64,000 nucleotides of DNA from DAMBHY01 sp032068765 (GCA_032068765.1 DAMBHY010000002.1:182388-246387); one strand, 5' to 3'; shown: positions 34,903 to 43,936, counted from the first letter of the stretch. Translations and numbers: made by a program. The notes: generated from the sequence alone by a model not told the origin.

Positions 34903-35133
34903 TATTTTTATTTACAGTCTTGTTACTGAACTGAAAGTATGTTGACCCCTTTCAGCAACTATCAATTTACTATTCCCAAAATTTAATGTGTTGCAAGTTG
35001 AGTATAATTGCAAATTAATGCAAGTAAATGCGACTTAACTTTATCTTTTAAAGTAATTATTTAAACAAGTTGCTGTTAATTTTTGTTATTTCCCGTAACT
35101 GAATAGAAACATATAAAAACTTAAGATAAAATT

Positions 35134-35997
35134 ATGAAGTGGATAAATAGAAATGACAGCCAAGCAAACTATGAAGATAGAAGAGGACGTACCTTGAAAA
35201 AAGGCGGCGCAATTGGTGGAATTGGTGTGATCATCGTATTTGTAATATCATTATTGTTGGGTCAGAATCCGATGAATGTGATAAATAATATTGCAGGCGG
35301 AGGTCAGGATACTGAGGAAATAGATACGTCTCGTGCAAACGAAAATGAGGATTTAAAAGTTTTTACGCTTGGAGTTTTCAATTCTTCAAATGATGTTTGG
35401 CGAGAAATTTTTAGACAGCAATTGAAAAAAGAATATATCGACCCTGTGCTTGTAACGTATACAGATGCTACGCGTTCAGGTTGCGGTGGTGCTGATGCAT
35501 CTGTGGGTCCTTTCTATTGTCCCGCAGACCAAAAAGTTTATATTGATTTGAATTTCTTTCATGAACTGAACAGTCGTTTTGGTGCCCAAGGTGATATGGC
35601 AAATGCCTATGTAACAGCACATGAAGTTGGTCACCACGTTCAAAACATGATGGGGATTTTAGATAAGGTTAACCAATATCGAGGTAGAATTTCTCAGGCA
35701 GAGTTCAATAAATTGAATGTGAAACTGGAATTGCAGGCAGACTTCCTTGCAGGTGTTTGGGCATATCAGGCACAGAAAATGGGTATCATCCAACTTGATA
35801 TGAATGATTTGGAATCAGCCATCAGTGCTACGCAAGCGGTCGGTGATGATACCATTCAGAAAAATGCACAAGGATACACTGTTCCCGACGCATTCACACA
35901 CGGTACTGCCGCACAACGTACTTACTGGTTTAGGAAAGGATATGAGTCAGGCGATATCCGTCAAGGTGATATTTTCAATGACCCTAGTTTGAATTAA
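35134..35997 (+). CDS. Neutral zinc metallopeptidase, YpfJ/KPN_02809 family
   Basis: 287 aa. One N-terminal membrane helix (GGAIGGIGVIIVFVISLLLG, about 28-47) after the family start MKWINRNDSQANYEDRRG. The peptidase region carries the zinc motif AHEVGHHVQNMMG near residue 165 and the downstream acidic ligand region ELQADFLAGVWAYQAQ near 198. YTDATRSGCGGADASVGPFYCPADQKVYIDLNF is also a family hallmark. It is probably anchored in the inner membrane facing the periplasm; substrates are unknown. It is followed by a terminator 120 bases downstream. Confidence 0.88.
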   Translation: MKWINRNDSQANYEDRRGRTLKKGGAIGGIGVIIVFVISLLLGQNPMNVINNIAGGGQDTEEIDTSRANENEDLKVFTLGVFNSSNDVWREIFRQQLKKEYIDPVLVTYTDATRSGCGGADASVGPFYCPADQKVYIDLNFFHELNSRFGAQGDMANAYVTAHEVGHHVQNMMGILDKVNQYRGRISQAEFNKLNVKLELQADFLAGVWAYQAQKMGIIQLDMNDLESAISATQAVGDDTIQKNAQGYTVPDAFTHGTAAQRTYWFRKGYESGDIRQGDIFNDPSLN

Positions 35998-36117
35998 TTA
36001 AAATTCTTAACGGAAAGCTTTTTATCGCATTGTTTTTCTTTCTTTCCAGTTGTTTCAAGACTGATGATGCGGTTGTTTTTGTTAGTTTTGGCTTATGATA
36101 TACAGATAGCTATTTGT

Positions 36118-36152
36118 AAGCAGCTTTTGAGATTTTTCAATGGCTGCTTTTT
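36118..36152 (+). terminator. Terminator after the zinc peptidase gene
   Basis: Stem AAGCAGC / GCTGCTT with an inner TTGA/TCAA pairing, followed by a run of T. Confidence 0.75.
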
Positions 36153-36334
36153 TATTGGATTGGTGTGTGCATTAGTAAATCAAGTCCGTATCAAAGCCGT
36201 AGTATCACAATGGTTTTATAACAATTTTCGGAGGTGCCTCGGGGATAATACGGAGTTGCTATATGTCTATCACTCATAAAAAAGTAAATAAATGTTTTGC
36301 TGAAATTAAGTTACGGCAACACAAATCTTTTTAG

Positions 36335-36342
36335 TAAATTTG
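36335..36342 (+). promoter_or_regulatory. -7 promoter element of the nucleotidyltransferase gene
   Basis: TAAATTTG. It covers the TTG at 36340 that would begin a longer reading frame, so the start is taken at ATG 36382. Confidence 0.65.
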
Positions 36343-36381
36343 TCAAAATTAAATATTAAACATCAGAAAATATATATTAAG

Positions 36382-37284
36382 ATGAAACCAACACTATTCG
36401 TTTTGGCTGCCGGAATGGGCAGCCGTTATGGTGGTCTGAAGCAAATGGATGGAGTAGGACCCAGCGGTGAAACAATTATGGATTATTCAATATACGACGC
36501 GATTCTTGCAGGTTTTGGTAAACTTGTTTTCGTTATTCGTAAATCTTTTGAAGAAGATTTCAAGGAAAAGATTGTAAAGAAATATGAGCATAAAATTCCC
36601 GTTGAATTAGTGTTTCAGGAACTGGATTATCTTCCCGAAGGTTTTCAGCCGCATCCTGACCGTGTAAAACCTTGGGGTACCAATCACGCGGTAATGATGG
36701 GTGAGAGAGTTATCAATGAACCATTTGCTGTTATCAATGCAGACGATTTTTATGGAAGAGAAAGTTTTAAAGTTTTGGGAGAATATCTTTCTCAGCTAGA
36801 CGGAAAACAAAATGATTACTGCATGGTGGGATATCGTGTTGGAAATACATTGTCAGAAAGCGGAACAGTAGCTCGCGGCGTTTGTGAAACTGATCAAAAC
36901 AACAACCTTACAGGTGTGGTAGAACGTACTCAAATTAAAAGAATAGATGGAAAGGTTTCTTATTTAGATGAAAATGACCAGTGGGTTGCAATTGACGACA
37001 AAACGCCTGTTTCTATGAATATGTGGGGATTTACTCCCGATTATTTCAAGCATTCTTCCACCGCGTTTATAGATTTTCTCAACAATAACAAAGAAAACAT
37101 CAAAGCGGAATTTTATATTCCAATGGTGGTGAATGATTTGATTGTTAGCAACACAGCTACTGTAAAAGTCCTTGACACTCCATCAAAATGGTTTGGTGTA
37201 ACGTACGCAGAAGATCGGCCTGATGTAGTTGCTAAATTAAAGAAACTAGCTGATGATGGTATTTATCCTACACCATTGTGGTAA
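36382..37284 (+). CDS. NDP-sugar pyrophosphorylase-like nucleotidyltransferase
   Basis: 300 aa from ATG 36382. Signature of sugar-1-phosphate nucleotidyltransferases at the start: TLFVLAAGMGSRYGGLKQMDGVGPSGETIMDY, then VINADDFYGRESF near residue 115 with the metal-binding Asp, and GVVERTQIKR. The left-handed helix domain of GlmU is absent. In Bacteroidota this protein often works with NahK-like kinases in hexosamine salvage, and one is encoded at 55.6 kb, but the link is inference. The CBS-domain gene starts 17 bases after the stop. Confidence 0.85.
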   Translation: MKPTLFVLAAGMGSRYGGLKQMDGVGPSGETIMDYSIYDAILAGFGKLVFVIRKSFEEDFKEKIVKKYEHKIPVELVFQELDYLPEGFQPHPDRVKPWGTNHAVMMGERVINEPFAVINADDFYGRESFKVLGEYLSQLDGKQNDYCMVGYRVGNTLSESGTVARGVCETDQNNNLTGVVERTQIKRIDGKVSYLDENDQWVAIDDKTPVSMNMWGFTPDYFKHSSTAFIDFLNNNKENIKAEFYIPMVVNDLIVSNTATVKVLDTPSKWFGVTYAEDRPDVVAKLKKLADDGIYPTPLW

Positions 37285-37301
37285 AATAACTATAATAAAA
37301 C

Positions 37302-38588
37302 ATGCTTGAAATCATCATCATTCTTCTTCTGATATTATTCAACGGATTTTTTGCGTTGTCGGAGATTGCTGTGGTTTCAAGCAAGCGTACAAAACTGGAA
37401 TCTGAGAGAAAAGCCGGCAACAAAGGTGCGGCTATAGCGCTTGATTTACAGTCGGATCCAGACAATTTTCTTTCAGCCGTTCAAGTAGGAATAACTTTGA
37501 TAGGAATCATTAACGGTGCTTATGGAGGGGCAACGATTTCGCGATTGGTGCAGCCATATTTTGAAAACTGGTCGTTGACTGCGCCTTATGCATCTACTAT
37601 TTCGGTAGTACTGGTAGTAGTGATAATTACGTACCTTTCTATTGTAATTGGTGAATTGGTGCCAAAAACTATAGCCTTAAACAATCCAGAAGAAGTGGCA
37701 ATGTCCGTTGCTTACCCGATTCACGTAATAAGTATTCTTTTCTTCCCTTTTGTTAAACTTCTGTCATTTTCTACGAGTCTGATTAACCGTTTGCTTGGCA
37801 TAAAACCCAAAGATGACGTGGTTTCTGAAATGGAATTGCGAGCAATGCTGAAGACGGCATCTAATGAAGGCATTATTGAAAGGGAGGAGAATGTCATTCA
37901 CGAACAGGTTTTCTATTTTTCAGACAAAAAGGCCAAGCATTTGATGACTCACCGTACCGACATTGAGTGGATTGATATGACCAATACAAAAGGTGAAATT
38001 ATCGAAGATTTGATAAATGCTGATCATTCGAGGGTCTTAATGTGTAAAGAAAAGATTGACGATTTCATTGGAGTTATTTCTATCCGCGATTTTTGGGTAG
38101 CTTACAACAAAGATCCTTTTTGTGACATCAATTCTTTAATACAGAAGTCATTGGCTTTCCCATCTACAATGCGTGCGCAGAAGGTTTTGGAAATTTTCCG
38201 AAACAAGCATCGTTCGTTTGGAGTGGTTTTGGATGAATATGGAAGTGTGGTGGGTGTAGTTACCCTTCACGATATTATGGAGACGCTTGTTGGAACACTT
38301 TCTGATGAAAATGAAAATGAAGAGCCAGACATTTTTATGCGCGATGAAAATTCTGCTTTGGTAAACGGAGAAGCGCCGCTTGAAACCCTTACCCAGTTTA
38401 TTGATGATTTCATCATTGATTTTGAATCAATTGATTATTCCACAGTAGCGGGTTTCGCATTGTCTAATATTAATAAAATACCGCAATTGGGCGATAAATT
38501 TAATTTCAAGAACACGGAGTTTGAAATCGTAGATATGGACGGTAATAAAATAGATAAATTACTGATTACTAAAAATAAACGTTTATAA
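37302..38588 (+). CDS. CNNM/CorC-type membrane protein with CBS domains
   Basis: 428 aa. N-terminal DUF21 membrane domain (about 1-170) with three to four helices and the conserved ALSEIAVVSSKRTKLE and GELVPKTIALNNPE. Then a CBS pair (about 205-335, MTHRTDIEWIDM and FGVVLDEYGSVVGVVTLHDIMETLVG) and a C-terminal CorC_HlyC/transporter-associated domain (about 350-428). Relatives are magnesium or cobalt efflux proteins, often mislabelled hemolysins. ATP binding to CBS regulates related proteins; here that is inference. It is 17 bases after the nucleotidyltransferase gene and 10 bases before the aldolase gene. Confidence 0.9.
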   Translation: MLEIIIILLLILFNGFFALSEIAVVSSKRTKLESERKAGNKGAAIALDLQSDPDNFLSAVQVGITLIGIINGAYGGATISRLVQPYFENWSLTAPYASTISVVLVVVIITYLSIVIGELVPKTIALNNPEEVAMSVAYPIHVISILFFPFVKLLSFSTSLINRLLGIKPKDDVVSEMELRAMLKTASNEGIIEREENVIHEQVFYFSDKKAKHLMTHRTDIEWIDMTNTKGEIIEDLINADHSRVLMCKEKIDDFIGVISIRDFWVAYNKDPFCDINSLIQKSLAFPSTMRAQKVLEIFRNKHRSFGVVLDEYGSVVGVVTLHDIMETLVGTLSDENENEEPDIFMRDENSALVNGEAPLETLTQFIDDFIIDFESIDYSTVAGFALSNINKIPQLGDKFNFKNTEFEIVDMDGNKIDKLLITKNKRL

Positions 38589-38598
38589 ATATACAATC

Positions 38599-39258
38599 AT
38601 GAAATTTTTTATTGATACAGCCAATTTGGCAGAAATTAAGGAAGCACAGGAACTCGGAATATTGGATGGAGTAACTACTAATCCTTCTTTGATGGCGAAA
38701 GAAAACGTCATTGGAAAAGACAATGTGTTGAATCATTACAAATCTATTTGTGAAACAGCTGTAGGAGGTGATATCAGTGCCGAAGTTCTTTCCACTGATT
38801 TTGACGGAATGATTCAGGAAGCTGACAAATTAACTGCAATTAGCAATCAAATTGTAGTAAAAATTCCAATGACACGTGATGGTATCAGAGCTATAAAACA
38901 TCTTTCAGAAAAAGGAATAAAAACAAATTGTACGTTGATTTTTTCTCCTGGACAGGCTCTGTTGGCAGCAAAAGCCGGAGCTACTTATGTTTCTCCGTTT
39001 GTGGGTAGATTGGATGATATTTCAAGTGATGGAATCCGTCTTATTGAAGAAATTCGTACGATATTTGATAATTATGGCTATAAGACTCAAATTTTAGCTG
39101 CATCAGTTCGTAATCCGATGCATATTATTGAATGTGCAAAAATTGGCGCGGATGTAATTACTTCGCCGCTCAAATCTATTCTTGCGTTGTTGAATCATCC
39201 TTTAACTGATTTGGGATTAGAAACTTTCCTTAAAGACGCGCAAAAGTTTAATAAATAA
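38599..39258 (+). CDS. fsa: Transaldolase-like fructose-6-phosphate aldolase
   Basis: 219 aa, the short (TalC/Fsa-like) transaldolase form. Begins MKFFIDTANLAEIKEAQELGILDGVTTNPSLMAKE, with the Schiff-base Lys88 in VVKIPMT and TLIFSPGQALLAAKAGATYVSPFVGRLDD near 110-137. It transfers or releases dihydroxyacetone units from fructose-6-phosphate or sedoheptulose-7-phosphate. Short members include both true transaldolases and Fsa aldolases, and the sequence does not settle which. In a genus of this type it most likely fills the pentose-phosphate transaldolase role. Last gene of a three-gene run from 36.4 kb. Confidence 0.88.
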   Translation: MKFFIDTANLAEIKEAQELGILDGVTTNPSLMAKENVIGKDNVLNHYKSICETAVGGDISAEVLSTDFDGMIQEADKLTAISNQIVVKIPMTRDGIRAIKHLSEKGIKTNCTLIFSPGQALLAAKAGATYVSPFVGRLDDISSDGIRLIEEIRTIFDNYGYKTQILAASVRNPMHIIECAKIGADVITSPLKSILALLNHPLTDLGLETFLKDAQKFNK

Positions 39259-39341
39259 GTTATTATCTCTTTTTGTGCGGGGATAATTGTAAATTTGTGT
39301 TGAAAAACATGAGTTATATAGCATTCTAAAAAAATAAATGT

Positions 39342-39389
39342 TACTTTTACACGAATTATCAATATTATGAACTTCTAACTTTAAAGTTA
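39342..39389 (+). promoter_or_regulatory. Putative galM promoter region with palindrome
   Basis: TACTTTTA (39342-39349) is a one-mismatch -7 element. A perfect 14-bp palindrome TAACTTTAAAGTTA lies at 39376-39389, 12 bases before the galM ATG, and could be an operator or a leader feature. Confidence 0.4.
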
Positions 39390-39401
39390 AAGAATAAAAT
39401 T

Positions 39402-40490
39402 ATGGAGAAAGTGAATGTAACACATACAAAGTCGGGACTTAACATTAACGCTTTTGAAAGAGAAGTGGATCGTAAATCAACTAAACTATTTGTACTAACC
39501 AATTCAAATGGTTGCGAAGTTTGCATCACCAATTACGGTGCTAAAGTTGTATCGTTGATGGTTCCGGATAAGAACGGAAAGTTGGTGGATGTGGTTACGG
39601 GACACAGCTCCATCGAAGAATATCTTCAATCGGAAGAACCGTATTTTGGAGCTATTTGTGGTAGAACCGGCAACAGAATTGCAAACGGAAAATTTGTATT
39701 GGACGGTAAAGAATACACTTTGGCTGTCAATAATGGTCCAAACAATCTGCATGGCGGATTGAAAGGATTCAACGCGGTAGTCTGGGATGTTACCGAGGTT
39801 TCAGCTAACAGTGTTACATTGAATTATCTTTCAAAAGACGGAGAAGAAGGTTATCCCGGAAATTTGAATGTTTACGTCACTTACGCATTGACGGATGAGA
39901 ATGCCTTGGAAATAATTTACAAAGCTGATACCGACGCTCCGACAATTATAAACTTAACCAATCATTCTTATTTCAATCTTTCTGGAGAAGGCGATGCTTC
40001 TATTTTAGATCATTCTTTAAAATTGAATGCGGATACTTATCTTCCAACAGATGAAACAGCAATACCTTACGGTAAACCTGAGAATGTAGCAGGTACTCCA
40101 TTTGATTTTACTTCTTTTCATACAATAGGTGAAAGAATAAATGATAATAATGAGCAACTCAGCTTTGGTAAAGGCTATGATCATACTTTTGTATTGAATA
40201 AACGAGAAACAAATGAATACACATTCTTCGGAACATGTTATTCACCAAAAACGGGTATTAAAATGGACATGTATACAACCGAACCCGGTGTTCAAATGTA
40301 TACGGGTAATTGGATGACAGGTAATTTTGAAGCGAAAAACGGACATCGTTATCCCGAACGTTCGGCTGTATGTTTTGAAGCTCAACATTTTCCCGACAGT
40401 ATCAATCAACCACAATTTCCAAGTGTGATACTCCGACCCGGGGAAGTATTTAAGTCCCGAACAACTTATATATTCGACAATAAATTTTGA
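39402..40490 (+). CDS. galM: Aldose 1-epimerase (mutarotase)
   Basis: 362 aa. Recognisable by VCITNYGAKVVSLMVPDKNGKLVDVVTGH near residue 37, YFGAICGRTGNRIANGKFVLDGKEYTLAVNNGPNNLHGG near 85, the acid His in LTNHSYFNLSGEG near 180 and the base Glu in CFEAQHFPDSINQP near 325. It interconverts alpha and beta anomers of galactose or glucose. No signal peptide, so cytoplasmic. First gene of the galactose module galM - MFS transporter - galK, 26 bases before the transporter gene. There is no galT or galE in the window. Confidence 0.93.
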   Translation: MEKVNVTHTKSGLNINAFEREVDRKSTKLFVLTNSNGCEVCITNYGAKVVSLMVPDKNGKLVDVVTGHSSIEEYLQSEEPYFGAICGRTGNRIANGKFVLDGKEYTLAVNNGPNNLHGGLKGFNAVVWDVTEVSANSVTLNYLSKDGEEGYPGNLNVYVTYALTDENALEIIYKADTDAPTIINLTNHSYFNLSGEGDASILDHSLKLNADTYLPTDETAIPYGKPENVAGTPFDFTSFHTIGERINDNNEQLSFGKGYDHTFVLNKRETNEYTFFGTCYSPKTGIKMDMYTTEPGVQMYTGNWMTGNFEAKNGHRYPERSAVCFEAQHFPDSINQPQFPSVILRPGEVFKSRTTYIFDNKF

Positions 40491-40516
40491 ATTATTATTA
40501 ATAAACTATATGAACT

Positions 40517-41812
40517 ATGAATACGACTAAAACAGAAAGTAAAAATTATGTTTTGCCAATCATTATGATGATTGCCCTTTTTGGGATGATCTCTTTCGTT
40601 ACAGGTTTGGCAAATCCGATGGGAGTTATTGTTAAGAATCAGTTCTCTGCATCAAACTTCATGTCTTCTTTGGGATATTTTGCCAACTTTATCGCTTATG
40701 CATTTATGGGTTATCCTGCAGGTATGATGCTTCAAAAGATTGGATATAAAAAAACAGCTCTTTGGGCAATCGCGATTGGATTTATCGGAACAGGAATCCA
40801 ATTTTTGTCAGGTGAAGCGGGCAGTTTTGCTATTTATCTAATTGGAGCGTTTGTTGCAGGATTTTCAATGTGTATGTTAAATACAGTTGTAAATCCTATG
40901 TTAAATAAATTAGGTGGTGGTGGTAACAAAGGGAACCAGTTAATTCAAATTGGAGGTTCTTTCAACTCATTAATGGCTACTATCGTGCCTGTTTTGGTAG
41001 GTTATTTTATTGGTAGCAACGTAGCGGAAGCTAATATTAAAGATGCATATCCTGCGTTATTCTTAGCAATGGGAATTTTTGCGTTAGCTTTTATTGTTTT
41101 GTTTTTTGTTGCAATTCCAGAACCTAGTTTAAACAAAGCCAACACTAATGTAAAATATGAACATAGTCCTTTTGCTTTTCGTCACTTTGTTTTAGGTGCT
41201 GTAGCTATTTTCTTATATGTTGGTATTGAAGTTGGTATTCAATATTTTATAAATCCTTATATGACAGGTGCTGCCGGAGAAGGTGGATTAGGATTTGATC
41301 CTACAATTGCAGGTTCTGTAGTGGGAACTTATTGGTTCTTGATGTTAATTGGTCGTCTTGTAGGTGCTGCTATTGGTGCTAAAGTCTCAAGTAAAACGAT
41401 GCTTACTGTAGTTTCAATGGTAGGAATTTTATTAGTTCTTGGTGCTATTTTTACTCCGGTATCAAATGTAGCAAGTATGCCAGTGTTCAAATCTGATATT
41501 TCATTCGGTTTTGTTCAAATCCCTGTAAGTATTATGTTTTTAGTGTTATGCGGACTTTGTACTTCAGTTATGTGGGGTGGAATTTTTAATCTTGCTGTTG
41601 AAGGATTAGGAAAATACACAGAAGCTGCATCAGGTTTTTTTATGGTGATGGTAATGGGTGGAGGTATCCTTCCTGCTATCCAAGGTGTATTTGCAGATAA
41701 AGTAGGATATATGGACAGCTACTGGGTAATAATTGCCGGATTGGCTTTCTTACTATATTACGCACTTATCGGTTCTAAAAATGTAAATACAGACATTCCT
41801 GTTAACGAATAA
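40517..41812 (+). CDS. MFS sugar transporter (glucose/galactose, FucP/GluP type)
   Basis: 431 aa with 12 predicted membrane helices and the FucP-family start ISFVTGLANPMGVIVKNQF, followed by GYFANFIAYAFMGYPAGMML and AIYLIGAFVAGFSMCMLNTVVNPMLNKLGGGG. Proton symporters of this family carry L-fucose, glucose or galactose. Being between galM and galK, it most likely imports galactose across the inner membrane. It is followed by a terminator-like hairpin before galK, which could make galK expression partly independent. Confidence 0.9.
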   Translation: MNTTKTESKNYVLPIIMMIALFGMISFVTGLANPMGVIVKNQFSASNFMSSLGYFANFIAYAFMGYPAGMMLQKIGYKKTALWAIAIGFIGTGIQFLSGEAGSFAIYLIGAFVAGFSMCMLNTVVNPMLNKLGGGGNKGNQLIQIGGSFNSLMATIVPVLVGYFIGSNVAEANIKDAYPALFLAMGIFALAFIVLFFVAIPEPSLNKANTNVKYEHSPFAFRHFVLGAVAIFLYVGIEVGIQYFINPYMTGAAGEGGLGFDPTIAGSVVGTYWFLMLIGRLVGAAIGAKVSSKTMLTVVSMVGILLVLGAIFTPVSNVASMPVFKSDISFGFVQIPVSIMFLVLCGLCTSVMWGGIFNLAVEGLGKYTEAASGFFMVMVMGGGILPAIQGVFADKVGYMDSYWVIIAGLAFLLYYALIGSKNVNTDIPVNE

Positions 41813-41828
41813 AAATGATTTTATAATT

Positions 41829-41870
41829 TTTATTGCGGATAGAATAATTTTATCCGCAATAAATTTTTTT
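41829..41870 (+). terminator. Hairpin between transporter gene and galK
   Basis: 13-bp stem TTTATTGCGGATA / TATCCGCAATAAA, loop of 9, followed by TTTTTTT. It is a convincing terminator, placed 20 bases before galK within the galactose module. No new -7 element between it and galK was seen. Confidence 0.75.
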
Positions 41871-41889
41871 CTTTTAAATCCCTAAAACA

Positions 41890-43047
41890 ATGACAAAAGC
41901 AGAAATAGTAAAGATCTTTGAAGATAAATACGGCGACAAAAACCCTGAAGTATATACTTCTCCGGGAAGAATTAATTTAATAGGTGAACACACAGACTAT
42001 AATGGAAGTTTTGTGTTTCCGGGAGCTATTGATAAAGGAATGATAGCTGCAATCCGTTTAAATGGGATTGGCAAAGTGAGAGCTTTCGCGGTAGATTTGA
42101 ATGAAAGTGCTGAATTTGGATTGAACGAAGAAGACAAACCTGAACAAGGTTGGGCTAAATACATATTCGGTGTTTGCAGAGAGATCATAAAGAGAGGCGG
42201 AAAAATAGAGAGTTTTGATACTGTTTTTTCTGGTGATGTTCCTTTAGGAGCAGGTATGTCTTCATCCGCTGCTTTGGAAAGTACTTACGCTTTCGCGCTC
42301 AATGATATGCTTAATTTAAATATTGATAAATTTGAGTTGGCACGCATCGGTCAATCCACAGAACATAACTACGTTGGCGTGAAATGTGGAATCATGGATC
42401 AATTTGCTTCTGTTTTTGGTAAAGAAGGACATTTGATGCGCTTGGATACTAAATCAATGGAATATGAATATTTCCCATTCGATCCAGAATCACACGGATA
42501 TAAATTGGTACTTCTGGATACAGCTGTAAAACATGAATTAGCATCGTCCGCTTATAACAAACGTCGTGAATCCTGCGAACGTGCTGCAAAAGCCATCAAA
42601 GAAAATGGAAATCCAAATGTAGAATTCCTGCGTGACGCAACTATGGCTCAGTTGGATGCCGTGAAAGATAAAATCTCCGAAGAAGATTATATGCGTGCGC
42701 AATATGTGATTGAGGAAACTCAACGCGTGCATGATGTTAGCAACGCTTTGGAAAATGGCGATTATGAAACTGCAGGACAAAAGATGTATGAAACACATCA
42801 CGGCATGAGCAAACTTTATGAAGTGAGCTGCGATGAGTTGGATTATTTGAACGACCTTGCGAGAGAAAACAATGTAACTGGTTCGCGTGTGATGGGCGGA
42901 GGTTTTGGTGGTTGTACAATTAACCTTGTAAAAAAAGAAAATTATGATAAATTTTTAGAAGTTGCCAAAGAAAAATTCAAATCTAAATACGGGCATGAAC
43001 CTAAAGTTTATGATGTCGTAATCAGTGACGGTGCTCGCAAGTTGTAA
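41890..43047 (+). CDS. galK: Galactokinase
   Basis: 385 aa GHMP kinase. Galactokinase signature SPGRINLIGEHTDYNGSFVFPGAID near residue 20, the ATP loop GDVPLGAGMSSSAALE near 115, the base Asp in GVKCGIMDQFASVFG near 165, and GSRVMGGGFGGCTINLV near 335. It phosphorylates alpha-D-galactose to galactose-1-phosphate, the product flow expected after GalM and the transporter. It is followed by a long palindrome and the Nudix-type regulator gene. Confidence 0.96.
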   Translation: MTKAEIVKIFEDKYGDKNPEVYTSPGRINLIGEHTDYNGSFVFPGAIDKGMIAAIRLNGIGKVRAFAVDLNESAEFGLNEEDKPEQGWAKYIFGVCREIIKRGGKIESFDTVFSGDVPLGAGMSSSAALESTYAFALNDMLNLNIDKFELARIGQSTEHNYVGVKCGIMDQFASVFGKEGHLMRLDTKSMEYEYFPFDPESHGYKLVLLDTAVKHELASSAYNKRRESCERAAKAIKENGNPNVEFLRDATMAQLDAVKDKISEEDYMRAQYVIEETQRVHDVSNALENGDYETAGQKMYETHHGMSKLYEVSCDELDYLNDLARENNVTGSRVMGGGFGGCTINLVKKENYDKFLEVAKEKFKSKYGHEPKVYDVVISDGARKL

Positions 43048-43057
43048 TTTAAAAATA

Positions 43058-43101
43058 TTAGTAGATTTATTATTAAAATAAATCTACTAATTGTAACTTT
43101 A
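43058..43101 (+). promoter_or_regulatory. 14-bp perfect inverted repeat next to a -7-like element: putative operator
   Basis: TTAGTAGATTTATT (43058-43071) and its exact complement (43077-43090) flank a 5-base centre. There is no T run after it, so it is a poor terminator. TAACTTTA (43094-43101), one mismatch from the -7 consensus, follows at once, so the palindrome occupies the -33 region of the regulator gene's promoter. Confidence 0.6.
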
Positions 43102-43122
43102 CGCTCTAAATATCATATACTT

Positions 43123-43821
43123 ATGAAAAGTATCCGAAAATATTACGAAGGAAATACCACATTTTTAGTAGCTGCAGACTGCATTATTTTTGGTTTTAAA
43201 GATAAAGAACTACATATTTTACTTACTCGTCGTCCTCTAGAACCTCAGAAAGGAAAATGGTCTCTTATGGGTGGCTTTATGGAAGAAAACGAAAGTTTAG
43301 AACAGGCGGCAGAAAAGGTTTTGTATCGCTACACTCAACAAAGCGGAATTTATATGGAACAAGTTGGTGCTTATGGCGATATAAAACGAGACATAGGAGG
43401 TCGCGTTATTTCTGTAGCTTTTTATGCACTTGTTCGTTTGGAAGAATTTGATACTACACTTGCAAGTAAGTTTGATGCTCGCTGGGTGAATGTGAAGAGA
43501 ATACCTAAACTTGTATTTGACCATAATAAAATGGTGGAAGACGCTTTACGACTTTTGCGATATAAAGTATCTATGCAGCCAATTATTTTCAATTTCTTTG
43601 AATCCAAATTTACACTTCCTTCTCTTCAGGATTTGTACGAAGCTATTTATCAGCAACCCATAGACAAGCGTAATTTCCGTAAGAAATTAATGGCAATGGA
43701 TATCCTCGATAAAATGGACGATAAAGATAAAATATCTTCTAAAAGAGGTGCACATTACTACATCTTCAATGAAGAAAAATATAATCACATGATTAGTGAA
43801 GGAAAATTTTATTCCTTATAG
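43123..43821 (+). CDS. Nudix-type transcriptional regulator (NrtR/AraR-like)
   Basis: 232 aa. Nudix-fold domain (about 14-145) with IFGFKDKELHILLTRRPLEPQKGKWSLMGGFMEENESLEQAAEKVL. The Nudix box lacks the catalytic REUxEE core (here EKVLYRYTQQSG), so it is probably a ligand sensor, not a hydrolase. C-terminal winged-helix domain from about 150: TLPSLQDLYEAIYQQPIDKRNFRKKLMAMDILD. This matches regulators such as NrtR and Bacteroides AraR, which bind a metabolite and leave DNA. Its place behind galK suggests it controls galactose use. The palindrome at its own promoter is a likely binding site. Confidence 0.82.
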   Translation: MKSIRKYYEGNTTFLVAADCIIFGFKDKELHILLTRRPLEPQKGKWSLMGGFMEENESLEQAAEKVLYRYTQQSGIYMEQVGAYGDIKRDIGGRVISVAFYALVRLEEFDTTLASKFDARWVNVKRIPKLVFDHNKMVEDALRLLRYKVSMQPIIFNFFESKFTLPSLQDLYEAIYQQPIDKRNFRKKLMAMDILDKMDDKDKISSKRGAHYYIFNEEKYNHMISEGKFYSL

Positions 43822-43850
43822 AACTTCCCTTCAAAATTTTCTAAAAGTAT

Positions 43851-43880
43851 AAAAACATCAATTCTCCATTGGTGTTTTTT
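43851..43880 (+). terminator. Terminator after the regulator gene
   Basis: Stem ACATCAAT / ATTGGTGT within A and T runs, ending 4 bases before the carA -7 element. Confidence 0.8.
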
Positions 43881-43883
43881 TAT

Positions 43884-43891
43884 TATCTTTG
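43884..43891 (+). promoter_or_regulatory. -7 promoter element of carAB
   Basis: TATCTTTG. It overlaps the TTG at 43889 that would begin a longer frame, so carA starts at ATG 43937. Confidence 0.75.
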
Positions 43892-43936
43892 TATCCTAAT
43901 ATCATAAATCCTTTCTCAATAAAAATAGTACGCACT

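Larger units (their letters stand above)
35998..36381 (+). other. Intergenic stretch: possible lipoprotein fossil, terminator, next promoter
   Basis: Bases 36009-36098 read NGKLFIALFFFLSSCFKTDD and on to FVSFGL, stop TGA 36096-36098. This looks like a lipoprotein signal with lipobox LSSC, but no ATG, GTG or TTG precedes it in frame after the TAG at 35987-35989. It is noted as a possible remnant only. A terminator lies at 36118-36152 and the -7 element of the next gene at 36335-36342. The 71-codon frame at 36064-36279 crosses the terminator and is not accepted. Confidence 0.4.

Noticed and set aside
34920..34960. CTGAAAG / CTTTCAG hairpin after the exported TPR gene
   Set aside because: Short stem with a long loop and no T run; not enough to call a terminator.
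36064..36279. 71-codon plus-strand frame starting MMRLFLLV
   Set aside because: It runs straight through the terminator at 36118-36152, has no promoter or recognisable domain and looks like translated AT-rich spacer.
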